Assembly (NCBI GenBank): GCA_964437365.1
Contig: CAYTGM010000020.1
Span: forward strand, 1-64,000
Source: CAYTGM01 sp964437365
Lineage (GTDB): Bacteria; Sumerlaeota; Sumerlaeia; SLMS01
Reading direction: 5' to 3'
Length of the DNA: 64,000 bases
A program made the translations under genes and the position numbers. The notes beneath the pieces are model-generated. The model ran no database searches. It was not told where the DNA came from and saw only the letters and a list, made by a program, of their open reading frames with translations. How positions within the stretch are numbered: the first letter of the stretch is position 1; every line of letters starts with the position of its first letter. Below, in pieces: positions 1-8,077 of this stretch.

Positions 1-2
1 GC

Positions 3-173
3 CTAATCAAATGGGTGCCTCTTACCACTCATCCACAACAATCGGTTATATCTCGCGTGGTGCAACTCTGGGTAATGATTCAGCTTCATCAGAAGGGCAA
101 AGGCGCCCTCTCTGATCTGGCACTTGCCGATCATTCCTCATATCATGATCAGGGCTACGCATCTCTTAGTTAA
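3..173 (+). CDS. possible C-terminal end of an unrecognised gene
   Basis: A frame is open from the window edge to TAA at 171-173 and encodes about 56 residues ending in GYASLS. Composition looks protein-like (mixed helix, several His and Gln), but I recognise no family and the N-terminus lies outside the window. It could equally be chance. Bases 174-256 hold no gene, only the hairpin at 186-234. Confidence 0.3.
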   Translation, partial: LIKWVPLTTHPQQSVISRVVQLWVMIQLHQKGKGALSDLALADHSSYHDQGYASLS

Positions 174-185
174 GAATTATACCGA

Positions 186-234
186 GTGCTCTAATGTACC
201 TGCAAATTCATCTGTAGAAAGAAGTGTAGAGCAC
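186..234. other. inverted repeat between the edge gene and the glycosyltransferase
   Basis: Perfect 8-base arms GTGCTCTA (186-193) and TAGAGCAC (227-234) enclose 33 bases. No T-run follows, so a factor-independent terminator is doubtful. It could be a weak terminator for the edge frame or a leader structure for the gene at 257. Confidence 0.3.
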
Positions 235-256
235 TTCGATACTCATAGCTTCGTGG

Positions 257-3040
257 TTGGCAAACGACTTGTCGCGCCGCCTAGCCGAGGGGAACGGATT
301 TCCCAGAACCCCGGAGGAATGGATCCGATTCATCATGTACCGGGAGTTTCACTCAACTCTTGTTTGCCCTGCAATGATCGACCCATCATCTTCTGCACTT
401 GAAAACCATTCATTGCCCGAGATACCTGGAGAAAACCGACCGTTGGCGAAAAGGAAGAAAAAGAAGCGAACTGGTGCGAACCAGCCATTAGCCAAGGCGA
501 ATGGGGCTGAGAAGTCGGCTGCTCCGGCGTCTCCCAAGATGGAATCACCGAATTACCTTCCTCGGGTTTTTGACGATCCCGAGTTTTTGACTCCAAGAGT
601 CTTTTGGATACTGCTTGTTGTTCTATCTTTTTCAGGAGTCGTTTCACGTTCCATCGGACTCGCTTCTGAAGACCTCTGGTTTGACGAAGTCCAAACGTAT
701 ATCGAAGCCATCTGGAACCGACCACAGGGTTCCGCTCACTGGCTCTTCTATCCCATCGTTAAGATGTTCCTCACTTTGGTTCCCGATCCCACTTTAGGGG
801 CGCGACTTTACCCGGCGTTAATGGGGATGTTGACGATTCCGTTGATGGGGGTCGTTGCAGGTCGATTGCTTGGTCGAGTCGGAGGTATCATAGCCCCACT
901 CCTGGTTCTCATTCAGCCATTCCATCTTATATACAGTCAGGAAGCGCGCTTCTACGCACCGATGATGTTCTTTGCTACAGCACTGATCGGAAGCGCCGTT
1001 CTTCTCGCCATGGAGTGCAAGTGGTATCGATGGCTAGGGATTCCCGGGGCCATTGCTTCCTCCTGGCTGCTTCTTTCCCATCATCCCGCCTCGGCGCCAG
1101 TTGCACTCTTTGTTCTCGGGTGGTTCGTGCTCTCAATAGGTTTGTCAAGGTGGGGCTTTTTGCTGGTAAGCAGTTATATCACTCCTCTCAAGCGACTCAA
1201 GTATCCCCGTCTATTCATGCTGGCCATGGGAGTAATGGTTCTGATTGCTGGATACTTCTATGCCGGTCCTCTCCGAGAGAAGGCTGTTGAGGCAGTTTTT
1301 CGCACCCCGTGGGGGACTACACCGAACGTTGATCTTACCCTTGCATTCTTCAGCAGTCATTTTCGCGAGTTCGGGTGGGCGGTCCCGTATCTCGGAGCGA
1401 TCGCAAGCTTCCTGCTGTGTGCGATGGGTATTGTGGTTCTCTTCTTAAGACGTCCGTGGTTCGGGATTCTGACTTTAGGCGCTATCGCCTCAACCTTCGC
1501 AGCTATCTTTGCCATCAACTATGAGAAAGTCTATCTGTTAAAATACAGCTGCGCCATGCAGCCGTTCTTTGTCCTGGCCACGGCGACAGGAGTCGCGGCT
1601 TTCTTTAAATTCATCTCTTCACAAAGGCAGTTTAAATCTAAAGCAGGTTTACTGTTTGGGATGTTCTGCGCCATGATAGTCGCAGGTCCTATCGCTCCAT
1701 TGAGCAGTTATTACAAAGGCTATAAAATGCCTCTCCGCCCCCAGCTGAGTTGGGTGAATAAGAATGCATCTGGGCCGGCTCAAGTCTATATACATGGGCA
1801 TGTCGGTTACCTTGGGATGCTTTATGCTGACACGCTAAATGAAGAGCATACTCTTCACTACATGTCTTGGGAAAAGCGCAAGGATGACGGGCGCGCTGAA
1901 GTAGAACTCTTGCGTGGAATGGCGGCTACTGGAAGTCCGACTTACTTTGCTCATGCCTGGAGGCATGATATGCCTTCCGTGCTCCTTTCTTTTCTGAATG
2001 AAGAGTGTGAGGAGGTAGCCTATTTCCCACCTGCTGTTGAACCTGCTCAAGCAGGCCACCTCTATCGTATCCATCCAACAGAGGAAGATCCAGCACTAGG
2101 CCTACCGTTGGTTTCTATCGACTATACACGCAGCCCTGACATGACGACAGACGGGCAGCTTATCTTCGACTATGCAGCAGAGGTTGACTTCGCTGTGGAC
2201 CTTGAAAAAGGAAAACAATACCTGGTCACCGTTCGGGGGACTGTGAAAGCTACTCGACCCTGGGTTCTAGCCATAAAGACAGAGGGAAGTCATCCTGTTT
2301 TTCTCCCGCTTTTAGACAAGAACGAAAATGAGGACTTCGAAGTGACTGGCGTTCTCGCGACAGGTGAGAGGAGTGATCGTCTCTCACTCTCTCATGTCTT
2401 TGATGACCCGGGAGTACCAACCGGGCAGGGAGGTCTTCTTATAGACGAAGTGTTTATTCAGATTCTTGGAGAAGGCGAAGAGGTACGAGGCGCCGCAGGG
2501 TTTAGTCTTGGTTCAACGATAAACTTACTCACTGAACCAGGAAACTGGGAAAGTCTTCCTTCTGGTGTCTGGAAGCGGGAACCAGATAAGGAAAGGGATG
2601 AAGGCGTGACCTTCAGGTTATCAGATCTGAAAGCTAAGTCACCGCATCTTGTTCGTCAGTTGGGTTCAGTTCGAGCAGGAGAGATGTTATATGCCCAGAC
2701 GGCAATACGACCAAGAGAGATTCCTGGTTATGGTGGTAATGCTCAGATATGGTTTTTGAATGGATCCGGGCAAGTGATTCGGCGCCACTTTCTGGCTAGT
2801 CCTTCCTGGGACTTTCGTTATCCAAAGGCCATGATGGAAAGCTTAATGCTGCCTGGGGAGGGGTTAAGATGGTATGAAGGGATTCGCCAGGTGCCCCCCG
2901 GAGCAGAAGCCGCAGTGATCGCCTATCCTCTTTGGGAAGTCGCTGGGCGAAATCATGCTGAAGGAGAGAACCATCTGGAAATTATTCACTTGGAATATGC
3001 TTCTGGTTTACCCCAAGCGGTCAAGTCCACTGGTGAATAG
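257..3040 (+). CDS. GT39/PMT-like membrane glycosyltransferase
   Basis: A likely polytopic glycosyltransferase of the ArnT/PMT (GT39, GT-C) type that would transfer sugar from a polyprenyl-phosphate donor on the outer face of the inner membrane. After a Lys-rich cytoplasmic N-terminus (about residues 60-100) the first membrane segment begins near 115. The acidic loop DLWFDE (139-144) matches the catalytic Asp-Glu region of the superfamily, and SQEARFYAP (227-235) is a typical conserved stretch. Hydrophobic segments run to about residue 500, followed by about 400 soluble residues of beta-rich character, probably periplasmic. The start is uncertain: TTG at 257 opens the frame, while ATG at 335 or 374 would also keep every domain. 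The acceptor is unknown. Confidence 0.7.
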   Translation: MANDLSRRLAEGNGFPRTPEEWIRFIMYREFHSTLVCPAMIDPSSSALENHSLPEIPGENRPLAKRKKKKRTGANQPLAKANGAEKSAAPASPKMESPNYLPRVFDDPEFLTPRVFWILLVVLSFSGVVSRSIGLASEDLWFDEVQTYIEAIWNRPQGSAHWLFYPIVKMFLTLVPDPTLGARLYPALMGMLTIPLMGVVAGRLLGRVGGIIAPLLVLIQPFHLIYSQEARFYAPMMFFATALIGSAVLLAMECKWYRWLGIPGAIASSWLLLSHHPASAPVALFVLGWFVLSIGLSRWGFLLVSSYITPLKRLKYPRLFMLAMGVMVLIAGYFYAGPLREKAVEAVFRTPWGTTPNVDLTLAFFSSHFREFGWAVPYLGAIASFLLCAMGIVVLFLRRPWFGILTLGAIASTFAAIFAINYEKVYLLKYSCAMQPFFVLATATGVAAFFKFISSQRQFKSKAGLLFGMFCAMIVAGPIAPLSSYYKGYKMPLRPQLSWVNKNASGPAQVYIHGHVGYLGMLYADTLNEEHTLHYMSWEKRKDDGRAEVELLRGMAATGSPTYFAHAWRHDMPSVLLSFLNEECEEVAYFPPAVEPAQAGHLYRIHPTEEDPALGLPLVSIDYTRSPDMTTDGQLIFDYAAEVDFAVDLEKGKQYLVTVRGTVKATRPWVLAIKTEGSHPVFLPLLDKNENEDFEVTGVLATGERSDRLSLSHVFDDPGVPTGQGGLLIDEVFIQILGEGEEVRGAAGFSLGSTINLLTEPGNWESLPSGVWKREPDKERDEGVTFRLSDLKAKSPHLVRQLGSVRAGEMLYAQTAIRPREIPGYGGNAQIWFLNGSGQVIRRHFLASPSWDFRYPKAMMESLMLPGEGLRWYEGIRQVPPGAEAAVIAYPLWEVAGRNHAEGENHLEIIHLEYASGLPQAVKSTGE

Positions 3041-3083
3041 GATGAGTGCTTAGAAAGATATGCCTTGACGTGAGGCCTCTCTT

Positions 3084-3105
3084 CATTTCGTTAATTGACG
3101 AAATG
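3084..3105. promoter_or_regulatory. palindromic ArsR-type operator
   Basis: Arms CATTTCGT (3084-3091) and ACGAAATG (3098-3105) are perfect inverted repeats around the 6-base centre TAATTG. The site lies 15 bases before the arsR start. TTGACG at 3065-3070 is a plausible -35, so a bound repressor would cover the promoter. ArsR/SmtB proteins bind such short palindromes and release them when metalloid binds. Confidence 0.7.
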
Positions 3106-3120
3106 ACGTAGGTGGCAATC

Positions 3121-3558
3121 ATGCGTGAATTACTCGCAATCACAAAAGCTCTCGCAGATCTCAATCGAATCAGGATTCTCTGTGCACTCACGGAAAACGG
3201 AGAGCTTTGCGTCTGCCAGATTCAGGAGTTTCTCAGTCTTGCTCCATCCTCAACGTCAAAACACCTCAGTCTTCTAGCTCAGGCGGGTCTCCTGTCCGTT
3301 CGTAAAGAAGGGCGGTGGGCGTGGTATTCCATTAATGAGGATGAGATGCCACGGGAATCGGGAGATGTCCATGCCTGGCTCACGAAACAGGCTGGTAAGG
3401 AAAAGGTAATCAGGGAGGATCGCAAAATATTGAAGAAGGTTTTATCTTACTCTCCGGAGGAATTATGTCAAAGACAAGCCAGCGGACAAAAGTGTTGTTC
3501 CTCTGCACCGGTAACTCGTGCAGGAGCCAAATCGCGGAAGGTTACGCGAGGAGCCTGA
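3121..3558 (+). CDS. arsR: ArsR-family metalloid-responsive repressor
   Basis: A winged-helix repressor of the arsenic operon that follows. The DNA-binding region contains ELCVC, the classic As(III)-binding motif in the ArsR alpha-3 helix; the two Cys lie near residues 30 and 32. The helix-turn-helix reads SSTSKHLSLLAQAG and the wing follows. I chose ATG 3121 because AGGTGG (3110-3115) sits 5 bases upstream; GTG at 3112 would overlap this ribosome site. The last 31 codons run 94 bases into arsC in another frame and give an extra Cys-bearing tail (CQRQ...KCCSS) not usual in the family. Autoregulation through the palindrome at 3084-3105 is likely. Confidence 0.88.
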   Translation: MRELLAITKALADLNRIRILCALTENGELCVCQIQEFLSLAPSSTSKHLSLLAQAGLLSVRKEGRWAWYSINEDEMPRESGDVHAWLTKQAGKEKVIREDRKILKKVLSYSPEELCQRQASGQKCCSSAPVTRAGAKSRKVTRGA

Positions 3559-3896
3559 AGTCGGATTCCATTGAAGCCTATAGCGCAGGTATTGTCGCCC
3601 ATGGGCAGAACCCAAATGCGATCAAGGTCATGGCTGAGGAAGGCATTGATATAACAAGCCAACAGTCCAAGACACTTCAGTCGCTTCTCGACAATGGAGT
3701 CACGTTTGATATTGTCTATACTGTTTGTGATCATGCCGACGAAAATTGTCCGATCTTTCCCGGAAAAACCAAGGTTGTTCGCCACGGCTTCGACGACCCG
3801 CCGAAACTTGCCGCGAACGCGAAGACAGAAGAGGAAGCGTTGGAGCATTATCGACACGTCCGAAATGAGATACGCGTGTGGATCGAATCACTATAA
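3465..3896 (+). CDS. arsC: arsenate reductase, LMW-phosphatase fold
   Basis: Reduces arsenate to arsenite for export by the next gene. The P-loop CTGNSCR (C14-R20) gives the nucleophile and phosphate-binding loop. VCDHADENCP supplies C88 and C95, whose 7-residue spacing matches the redox relay pair of thioredoxin-coupled ArsC. The general acid is probably the Asp of HGFDDP (about 107-112). Length (143) fits the family. GGAGG ends a few bases before ATG 3465, a strong start even though it lies inside arsR. Translation may be coupled to arsR. Thioredoxin is the expected partner. Confidence 0.9.
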   Translation: MSKTSQRTKVLFLCTGNSCRSQIAEGYARSLKSDSIEAYSAGIVAHGQNPNAIKVMAEEGIDITSQQSKTLQSLLDNGVTFDIVYTVCDHADENCPIFPGKTKVVRHGFDDPPKLAANAKTEEEALEHYRHVRNEIRVWIESL

Positions 3897-3965
3897 TCAT
3901 TTCAAAACTTATTCTCAATTTTTCAGCATAAGAGTTTCTTGTATATAGAAAGGCCTGAATTACAG

Positions 3966-5066
3966 ATGTCTGAAGTTGCTGCAACGGGCGATCCTGGTTG
4001 CCCAACCACCACGAAGGGTCGTCTCTCTTTTCTCGACCGGTATTTAACAATTTGGATCTTTACAGCGATGGCGATTGGAGTTGCTATTGGTTATCTTGTA
4101 CCCGGCACGGAAGGCTTCATTGAATCCTTTAGTGTTGGTACCACAAACCTGCCGATTGCCATTGGTTTGATCGTGATGATGTACCCACCTTTGGCCAAGG
4201 TGAAGTATGAAGAGCTTGGGGAAGCATTTCGTGACTGGAAAGTTCTGGGGCTTTCACTTGTGCAGAACTGGCTCATTGGACCGGTTCTGATGTTTGCGTT
4301 GGCGGTTATCTTCCTGCGTGATTATCCGGAGTATATGATTGGACTGATCATGATCGGGCTAGCCCGCTGTATAGCCATGGTCATTGTCTGGAATGATCTG
4401 GCTAAGGGGGATACAGAGTATTGTGCAGGGCTCGTTGCTTTTAACTCTGTTTTTCAGGTACTTTTCTTTAGTGTCTACGCGTGGTTTTTCATCACATGGC
4501 TACCTCCGAGATTAGGTCTCGACGGAGCCATCGTTGATATTACCATCTGGGAGATTGCGAAGAGTGTATTAATTTATCTGGGCATTCCTTTCTTTGGTGG
4601 GATGGCCACGCGTTTCGTGCTCTTGAAGACGAAGGGGAAGGGATGGTACGAGCAGTCTTTCATTCCACGCATCAGTCCGCTTACTTTAATCGCACTGTTA
4701 TTTACCATTGTTGTGATGTTCAGCTTCAAAGGGAATAAGATCGTAGAGCTTCCTTTCGATGTCGTACGTATAGCAATTCCCTTGCTGATATACTTCGTTG
4801 TGATGTTCATTGTGAGCTTTCTTATTTCCTGGAAGATGGGTGCTGATTATTCAAAGAGCGCGACTCTGTCTTTCACAGCTGCGAGTAATAACTTTGAGCT
4901 GGCCATCGCCGTTGCTATTGCTGTCTTCGGAATTGGTTCAGGAGCAGCATTCGCGGCGGTGATTGGTCCGCTGGTGGAAGTGCCAGTATTGATTGGACTT
5001 GTGAGTGTCTCTCTCTGGTTTCAGAAGAAGCTGTACCATGGTAAAAGTGAGGTGTCACAGGCATAG
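3966..5066 (+). CDS. acr3: Acr3-type arsenite efflux permease
   Basis: A ten-helix BART-superfamily transporter that exports arsenite using the proton gradient. The segment GLARCIAMVIVWN carries the conserved membrane Cys required in Acr3 proteins, followed by the usual FNSVFQ and NNFELAIAVAIAVFG segments. From ATG 3966 the product is 366 residues, normal for the family. TTG at 3939 would add nine residues and has no better ribosome site. It follows arsC by 69 bases and closes the operon arsR-arsC-acr3; no strong terminator is seen after it. Confidence 0.9.
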   Translation: MSEVAATGDPGCPTTTKGRLSFLDRYLTIWIFTAMAIGVAIGYLVPGTEGFIESFSVGTTNLPIAIGLIVMMYPPLAKVKYEELGEAFRDWKVLGLSLVQNWLIGPVLMFALAVIFLRDYPEYMIGLIMIGLARCIAMVIVWNDLAKGDTEYCAGLVAFNSVFQVLFFSVYAWFFITWLPPRLGLDGAIVDITIWEIAKSVLIYLGIPFFGGMATRFVLLKTKGKGWYEQSFIPRISPLTLIALLFTIVVMFSFKGNKIVELPFDVVRIAIPLLIYFVVMFIVSFLISWKMGADYSKSATLSFTAASNNFELAIAVAIAVFGIGSGAAFAAVIGPLVEVPVLIGLVSVSLWFQKKLYHGKSEVSQA

Positions 5067-5255
5067 AGGGTTACTCGCAATTCCATGAATAATTTCTATA
5101 AGTCTTGTTGAGCTTACACGATCATCAAGAGGCCATCAGACCCCGCGCTATCGAGGCCTCAAGTGTTTGATTTCCTTGTCACAGAAAATTCTCCATGTCA
5201 TTATTCACCGAGCATTCTGAGTTTCGGAATCATTTCTTCCAAGGATGGATTCTCA

Positions 5256-6218
5256 ATGATGACGCGAGTCTACTTTCTGTTAATCACAGCCCTTTTTTCC
5301 CCTTCAATTCTGCACGCGGAGGTCCCACAAGAAATGGAAATTCCCGATCCTCCAGAACTGGTTCAGTGGACGACTCTTCCTGAAAAGGATGTTGAACTTA
5401 GTGAACAGCTGGCCGCGATTGTTAAAGCTACAGGTTTGGATCGGATGACTCCAGCTGCTGACAACCCGGACGATGAAGATGAGTGGTCATCTATATGTCT
5501 TGTCGACTTCAGCGATCTTGATAACATTCGAGTTGCTGGTTGGAAGGAAGATAATTTCATCTATCCTGCCAGTACATACAAGATGTATGTAGTTGGAGAA
5601 GCTATACGGCAGATTACGCTAGGGGAGTATACTCTCGATAAAGAAGTTATAGTCAAGGAACACAATATTCGTGGCGGTACGCGCCTGAAAGCCAATGAAC
5701 CTTTCACTGTATCTGAAATCCTGAGACTTACAAGTCAGTATTCAGACAATGCAGCAGCAAACGAAGCAATAGATCTGGTTGATAGGCGTCGCGCCAGTGC
5801 TCTCATGCATGCTCTTGGGTGCGAGGGATCGGAAATTACCCGAAAGTATCTTTCGCGTGATTTGGAAGATGAAGGATATGCAGAGATTAGAGGAACAGAG
5901 ACGAACGCACTGCATTCAGCCACCTTTCTCTGGGCTGTTGAAAGTGGAGCCATCGGTGGCGGGAAAGGTCGCGGATTGATTAAGAGTTATCTTGCTAAAG
6001 ATGAACGAGACGACCGTCGCTTTCGTGCTGGCCTTCCCTCTTCCGCTACTGTCTACTCCAAGGGCGGGACCTGGAATGTCTTTACGTCGGAGGCTGCCAT
6101 CATTGAGGATGGCAAAATCCGATTTATCCTTTGCGCATTTACCGCGATCAAATCAGATGAGTCAGAGGAGATGCTTGCTGAGCTTGGACGAGGAGTCTAT
6201 GAGCTCCTCAAGGAATAA
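5256..6218 (+). CDS. exported class A beta-lactamase-like serine hydrolase
   Basis: A penicillin-binding/beta-lactamase fold protein. The SxxK nucleophile motif is STYK (S106, K109 from this start), SDN is at about 163-165, and KGGT stands for the KTG box. A signal peptide (MMTRVYFLLITALFSPSILHA) supports ATG 5256 or 5259; AAGGA at 5241-5245 fits either. The family includes true beta-lactamases and wall-modifying peptidases. KGGT instead of KTG/KSG and an acidic N-terminal segment (NPDDEDEW) make a non-resistance role possible. It is monocistronic in appearance and unrelated to the ars genes upstream. Confidence 0.75.
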   Translation: MMTRVYFLLITALFSPSILHAEVPQEMEIPDPPELVQWTTLPEKDVELSEQLAAIVKATGLDRMTPAADNPDDEDEWSSICLVDFSDLDNIRVAGWKEDNFIYPASTYKMYVVGEAIRQITLGEYTLDKEVIVKEHNIRGGTRLKANEPFTVSEILRLTSQYSDNAAANEAIDLVDRRRASALMHALGCEGSEITRKYLSRDLEDEGYAEIRGTETNALHSATFLWAVESGAIGGGKGRGLIKSYLAKDERDDRRFRAGLPSSATVYSKGGTWNVFTSEAAIIEDGKIRFILCAFTAIKSDESEEMLAELGRGVYELLKE

Positions 6219-6269
6219 GGAGAGTAGAAATCGTACCCGGCCTTTCGATGAAAGGTTCAATTTGGTATC

Positions 6270-6977
6270 TCACCAGGGGATCTGTTGTCTATCTCTGAAG
6301 AAACAGCCAGTCGGACCGTTGTCGGGTAAGGTCACAGCCCAAGTGATGGTATCTGCCCCCTCTGCCGGGGTTCGAGGGGCGCTTGTCCCACCCATATCAG
6401 TCCTGACCCACCCGGGACACACCGCATTCACAAGGATTCCCTCGGAGTAGACTTCTGCTGCACAAACACGGGTAAGAGCATTGAGTGCACACTTTGATGT
6501 TGTATAGCCAGGTGTACCTCCTCCGCTATTAGCGACAGCGCCAGCCCCGCTCGAGACGTTGACGATGCGACCCCAATTATTTTTCTTCATCTTCGGAAGG
6601 ACAGCTTGTATTGTTCTCCAGCATCCATAAAAGTTTGTCTCAAAAGTCTCCTTTATGTCCTTCATAGAGGCTCCTGATGCGCTGTTCCATGTATCATAAT
6701 TGATTCCTGCGTTATTTACCAGAATGTCAAGTCTGCCATGCGTTGAGAAAATCTTGTCCACCGCCTTAAGAACGGATATGTCATGGGTGACATCAAGTTT
6801 GACAATCTCTATCGGTAAGGCGGCGTCGAGTTGTTTTCTAGCTTCTCGTCCAGCCTGAATGCTTCGACTTCCCATATAGACAGTAATCCCTGATTGCGCA
6901 AGTTGGTGGACAACTTCAAGGCCGATGCCTCTGTTTCCGCCTGTCACGAGCGCTACTTTTTGTTCGCTAATTGTCAT
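6270..6977 (-). CDS. short-chain dehydrogenase/reductase
   Basis: A classical SDR with a Rossmann fold: TGGNRGIG (12-19) binds NAD(P), NNAG stabilises the central sheet, and the catalytic Ser plus YTTSK form the active site. The 235-residue length and the motif KALVTGGNRGIG-like opening resemble the carbonyl-reductase-like SDRs of plants and bacteria. The start overlaps the stop of the GH113-like gene as ATGA, so it is the third gene of the operon headed by the sigma-54 activator. The substrate is unknown; reduction of a carbonyl produced by neighbouring enzymes is an inference. Confidence 0.85.
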   Translation of the reverse strand: MTISEQKVALVTGGNRGIGLEVVHQLAQSGITVYMGSRSIQAGREARKQLDAALPIEIVKLDVTHDISVLKAVDKIFSTHGRLDILVNNAGINYDTWNSASGASMKDIKETFETNFYGCWRTIQAVLPKMKKNNWGRIVNVSSGAGAVANSGGGTPGYTTSKCALNALTRVCAAEVYSEGILVNAVCPGWVRTDMGGTSAPRTPAEGADTITWAVTLPDNGPTGCFFRDRQQIPW

Positions 6978-8077
6978 TTGCCATCCTCTCTAATAAGAGT
7001 GTTATAATATTTAGTCAACGTCTCGGTCGCTCTCTTCCCTTGAAAAGTAAAGGATTTAGGGCGAGGTTTGAGTGAGATTTGACCAGCTTCATTGCATGGC
7101 TCAACATGATATTTCCACCAATAGATACCATCGACCACACCCGCTTGAACAGCAGCTCTAATCGCTGCTTCATAGCATCGTTCTTGTAATTCCTCATCTA
7201 CTTCAGCACTACTCTCCCATTCCCATGGAGCAATCGCTGCATCAGCGGTTGATTTATATCCAATTTCTGTATAGATTACTGGCTTGTTTTCTCGTAAAGA
7301 AATATCTCGAATTTTCTCAATGTGCGGTTGCCATGCTTCGACCAATTCCTCGAGATTAGGGTTCTCCTCCTCAGTAAGTGGAAAGTACGCCTGGATGCCG
7401 ATAGCGTCAAGTTCACTCCAGAACGATATTGTCTCCAGTTCTTCCCAATGCTCTGCGCTGTAGACAAGCTTTCCGTCGTAAATATCTCGTACCTCTTTGA
7501 TGAGTCTTTTCCAATAATCAGGTCGAAGTTGTGTGGTACGGGTCATTTCAGCACCGATACTATACCATTGAATGTTATTATCTTGTGCCAGTTGTGCATA
7601 GTGCAGCGCGAATATCCGATAGGAGTCCTCGAAAGTTTTCCATTCCTCTTCTGACTGAAAGTCCACACTACTGAGCCAGACCTTCTGTTGGTAGATATCG
7701 CTCCATGGGTCTCCGATCCAGATATGCGGTCGTAACATTACTTTGATGCCAGAGTCTTGAGCCATTCGACTATATTGAGCGATACCAGCGTCTCCCTCTC
7801 CCCACCAGCGCCACTCAGGTGAACGATTCTCTTTAGTTGAAAGACGAATCCTGGGATCATGTGGATTTTTAATGAATCCAAAGGGATTCAGAGAGATATG
7901 CGTGGTTCCCATAGTCTTTAATTCATGAATGTGGCAGGCCTCTAATTTCGGGCCGCCTTCAATACAGATTCCAAGGTGAACTTCTCGCTTTTCTTCTCCT
8001 GGACTCATCGAAGAAACAAAGGAAAGGCTTAGTATTTGTGCTGCACGCAAGAAGATTGAGGATCCAATATTTATCAT
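6974..8077 (-). CDS. GH113-like TIM-barrel glycoside hydrolase
   Basis: Resembles the GH113 (beta-mannanase-like) group of clan A glycosidases. The barrel strands include KVMLRPHIW (about 112-120), SIGAEM with candidate acid/base E177, and YTEIGYKS with candidate nucleophile E271. WWKYHVEPC near the C-terminus is the usual last strand. The N-terminus (hydrophobic, about residues 5-22) could be a poor signal peptide. The gene sits between the activator and the SDR, overlapping both by 4 bases, which is odd company for a polysaccharidase. It may act on a small glycoside rather than a polymer. Confidence 0.7.
   Translation of the reverse strand: MINIGSSIFLRAAQILSLSFVSSMSPGEEKREVHLGICIEGGPKLEACHIHELKTMGTTHISLNPFGFIKNPHDPRIRLSTKENRSPEWRWWGEGDAGIAQYSRMAQDSGIKVMLRPHIWIGDPWSDIYQQKVWLSSVDFQSEEEWKTFEDSYRIFALHYAQLAQDNNIQWYSIGAEMTRTTQLRPDYWKRLIKEVRDIYDGKLVYSAEHWEELETISFWSELDAIGIQAYFPLTEEENPNLEELVEAWQPHIEKIRDISLRENKPVIYTEIGYKSTADAAIAPWEWESSAEVDEELQERCYEAAIRAAVQAGVVDGIYWWKYHVEPCNEAGQISLKPRPKSFTFQGKRATETLTKYYNTLIREDGK

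Noticed and set aside
5131..5159. GAGGCC/GGCCTC inverted repeat after acr3 as a terminator
   Set aside because: Only 6 paired bases, a long loop and no T-run.
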